Source: Dehalococcoidia bacterium
GTDB taxonomy: Bacteria; Chloroflexota; Dehalococcoidia; SZUA-161
NCBI GenBank assembly: GCA_020344295.1
Contig: CP070819.1
Coordinates: forward strand, 980,431 to 987,071
DNA length: 6,641 nt
Direction: 5' to 3'
A program made the translations under genes and the position numbers. Each line of letters starts with the position of its first letter. Position 1 is the first letter of the stretch. The notes beneath the pieces are model-generated. The model was given only the letters and a program-made list of their open reading frames with translations, had not been told where the DNA came from and did no database searches. Below, piece by piece: positions 5,280-6,641 of this stretch.

Positions 5280-6641
5280 CTAGAACTTCAGCATCACGTT
5301 GTACTCCGGCCCCCACCGCATAACCTTTCTAATCGCCTTGGATATCTCACCGGCCGTGGCCTTGGCCTTGGCCGCCTCGATGCAGGCCGGCATTACATGG
5401 CCCCACTCGCCCTTCTGCAGCTTCTCACACGCAGCTACCACACCGTTCAATGCGGCGTCCGTTTTCGCCTGGTCTCTTCTTGCCTTATAGTCTTTAACTC
5501 GCTCTACTGATATCCTCGCCACCTCGGGATCGGGACGGAAGGCCTGCACCTTCCGATCTTCCTCAGTAGCATACTTATTCCACCCGACAACTATCTTTTT
5601 GCCGGACTCGATATCCTCCCGCCACTGATCGCAACCCTTGCGCAGTACCCTCGCCAGCATGCCATCCTTATGGGCTTTGACGAATCCTCCGGCTTCCTCT
5701 ATTTCCTTCAGGACTTTCTTGCCCTCCTCCACCATCCTTTGAGTCAGCCACTCGACATAGTAAGAACCCGCCAGAGGATCGCTGACCCTCGTCACCCCGG
5801 TTTCATGGAGCAGGATCTGCTGCGTCCGCAAGGTCAGGATGGCCGATTCCTCGGTAGGGATGCCTATCGGCTCATCATACGCCGGCACCTGCATCGCCGT
5901 TGTACCCGAAAGGGCCGCTCCCAGCGCATGGTAAGAGCTGCGGATAATGTTATTCAACGGCTGCTGTTTAATCAACTCGAAGCATGACGTATTGGTATGT
6001 GTCCTCAGGTGCATTGCCGCAGGCCTGGTGCAGCCATATCGCTCGTGGGCTATCGTTGCCCACAGCTTCCTCCATGCCCTGAACATGCAGATGTACTCGA
6101 AGAAATCATTGCACTGGGCTATCTGGAAGCCTATGCCGGTCATATACTTGTCCGGTTCCAGACCGGCAGCTTTACAGGAATCAGCCACCGCGATAGCAGT
6201 TCCCAGACAGAAACCCATCTGGTGGATGGCGTCGGCACCGGTCTCTGAGATAGCATGCCCCTGTATGTTGGTGTGGTTCCAGCGAGGTATCTCATTGACA
6301 CAGAAATATATATTATCGGTTGCCAGCTTGAGCGCGTCCTCCGTCTCCCACATAAAGTTGGGAGCATACCACGCCGTGAATACCCAGTTCATGGTATTAC
6401 CACGGAGATCAGCCCTGTTGAATCCCTTTCCCTCGGCATAAGCAATATAGATCGCAAATATGGGCAGCGTATCCCCATTAATTAGAACTATGTTTTTCTT
6501 CGATAAATCTATGCCGTCGAGCATCCGCCCTAGGTCTTCATCCGTATTACACGACACACCGTCTTTCCCTATATATCCCTCGGCATCAGGTTCATCCGGG
6601 TCTATGCCAAAATATCCGGGGTAGTCCCATACCAGATTGTA
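5280..6641 (-). CDS. Divergent B12-dependent acyl-CoA mutase large subunit (methylmalonyl-CoA mutase family), 5' end missing
   Basis: Catalyses a coenzyme B12 radical rearrangement of an acyl-CoA carbon skeleton with the adjacent B12 subunit. The frame is open to the window edge: 453 residues are visible, about 100 short of a typical 550-560 aa split large subunit; the GTG at 6557 is an internal valine codon. Family features include GIDPDEP (12-18) and GKDGVSCNTDEDL (25-37) near the start, NDFFEYICMFRAWRKLWA (178-195), LRTHTNT (212-218), QQPLNNIIR (226-234), YDEPIGIPTEES (255-266), RTQQILLHETGV (272-283), and DPLAGSYYVE (288-297). The active site is unusual: aligning to P. shermanii methylmalonyl-CoA mutase, Gln197 becomes Met84, Arg207 Pro94, Tyr243 His129 and His244 Ala130 (fragment numbering). 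Arg207 is Gln in isobutyryl- and 2-hydroxyisobutyryl-CoA mutases, and His244 is normally retained. The substrate is therefore unlikely to be methylmalonyl-CoA. Family certain; reaction unknown. Confidence 0.92.
   Translation of the reverse strand, partial: YNLVWDYPGYFGIDPDEPDAEGYIGKDGVSCNTDEDLGRMLDGIDLSKKNIVLINGDTLPIFAIYIAYAEGKGFNRADLRGNTMNWVFTAWYAPNFMWETEDALKLATDNIYFCVNEIPRWNHTNIQGHAISETGADAIHQMGFCLGTAIAVADSCKAAGLEPDKYMTGIGFQIAQCNDFFEYICMFRAWRKLWATIAHERYGCTRPAAMHLRTHTNTSCFELIKQQPLNNIIRSSYHALGAALSGTTAMQVPAYDEPIGIPTEESAILTLRTQQILLHETGVTRVSDPLAGSYYVEWLTQRMVEEGKKVLKEIEEAGGFVKAHKDGMLARVLRKGCDQWREDIESGKKIVVGWNKYATEEDRKVQAFRPDPEVARISVERVKDYKARRDQAKTDAALNGVVAACEKLQKGEWGHVMPACIEAAKAKATAGEISKAIRKVMRWGPEYNVMLKF

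Noticed and set aside
5280..5282. Pyrrolysine or other routine recoding at the TAG between the mutase subunits
   Set aside because: TAG is the stop codon of five of the six genes here, and the B12 subunit has its own ribosome binding site and start.
6555..6557. GTG as the start of the mutase large subunit
   Set aside because: The frame continues upstream without a stop to the window edge, and the 28 extra residues match the family (GIDPDEP, GKDGV). It is an internal Val codon.

Overview
The window holds two convergent gene sets that look like parts of a cobalamin- and radical-dependent acyl-CoA pathway of an anaerobe. On the + strand a three-gene run encodes a short-chain dehydrogenase/reductase (675-1427), a 3-hydroxyacyl-CoA dehydrogenase (1468-2328) and a 4-hydroxybutyryl-CoA dehydratase/vinylacetyl-CoA isomerase family flavo-iron-sulfur protein (2391-3914). 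On the - strand, reading inward from the right edge, are the large subunit of a methylmalonyl-CoA-mutase-family enzyme (6641-5280, 5' end outside the window), its separate B12-binding subunit (5237-4839) and an enoyl-CoA hydratase (4796-3999). The two runs meet at a long perfect hairpin (3934-3969) that could terminate both. Positions 1-657 hold no convincing gene, are AT-rich, and contain a good sigma-70-like promoter and several dyads.

Organism: the oxygen-sensitive dehydratase family, the split B12 mutase, roughly balanced base composition in the genes, frequent ATA and AGG codons and strong GGAGG-type ribosome binding sites suggest an anaerobic bacterium, for example of Chloroflexota (Dehalococcoidia-like) or Desulfobacterota type. 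This is inference; an archaeal source is not excluded. TAG ends five of the six genes.

How the genes may work together: the dehydratase can make crotonyl-CoA from 4-hydroxybutyryl-CoA, the hydratase can make 3-hydroxybutyryl-CoA from crotonyl-CoA, and the dehydrogenase can oxidise that to acetoacetyl-CoA. The mutase would feed or drain this line by a carbon-skeleton rearrangement. The most unusual point is the mutase itself: its fold and overall family are clear, but residues that bind the acyl group and shield the radical in known mutases (P. shermanii MCM Gln197, Arg207, Tyr243, His244) align with Met, Pro, His and Ala. The B12 subunit also departs from consensus in one of its motifs. The true substrate is therefore probably not methylmalonyl-CoA and may be undescribed.
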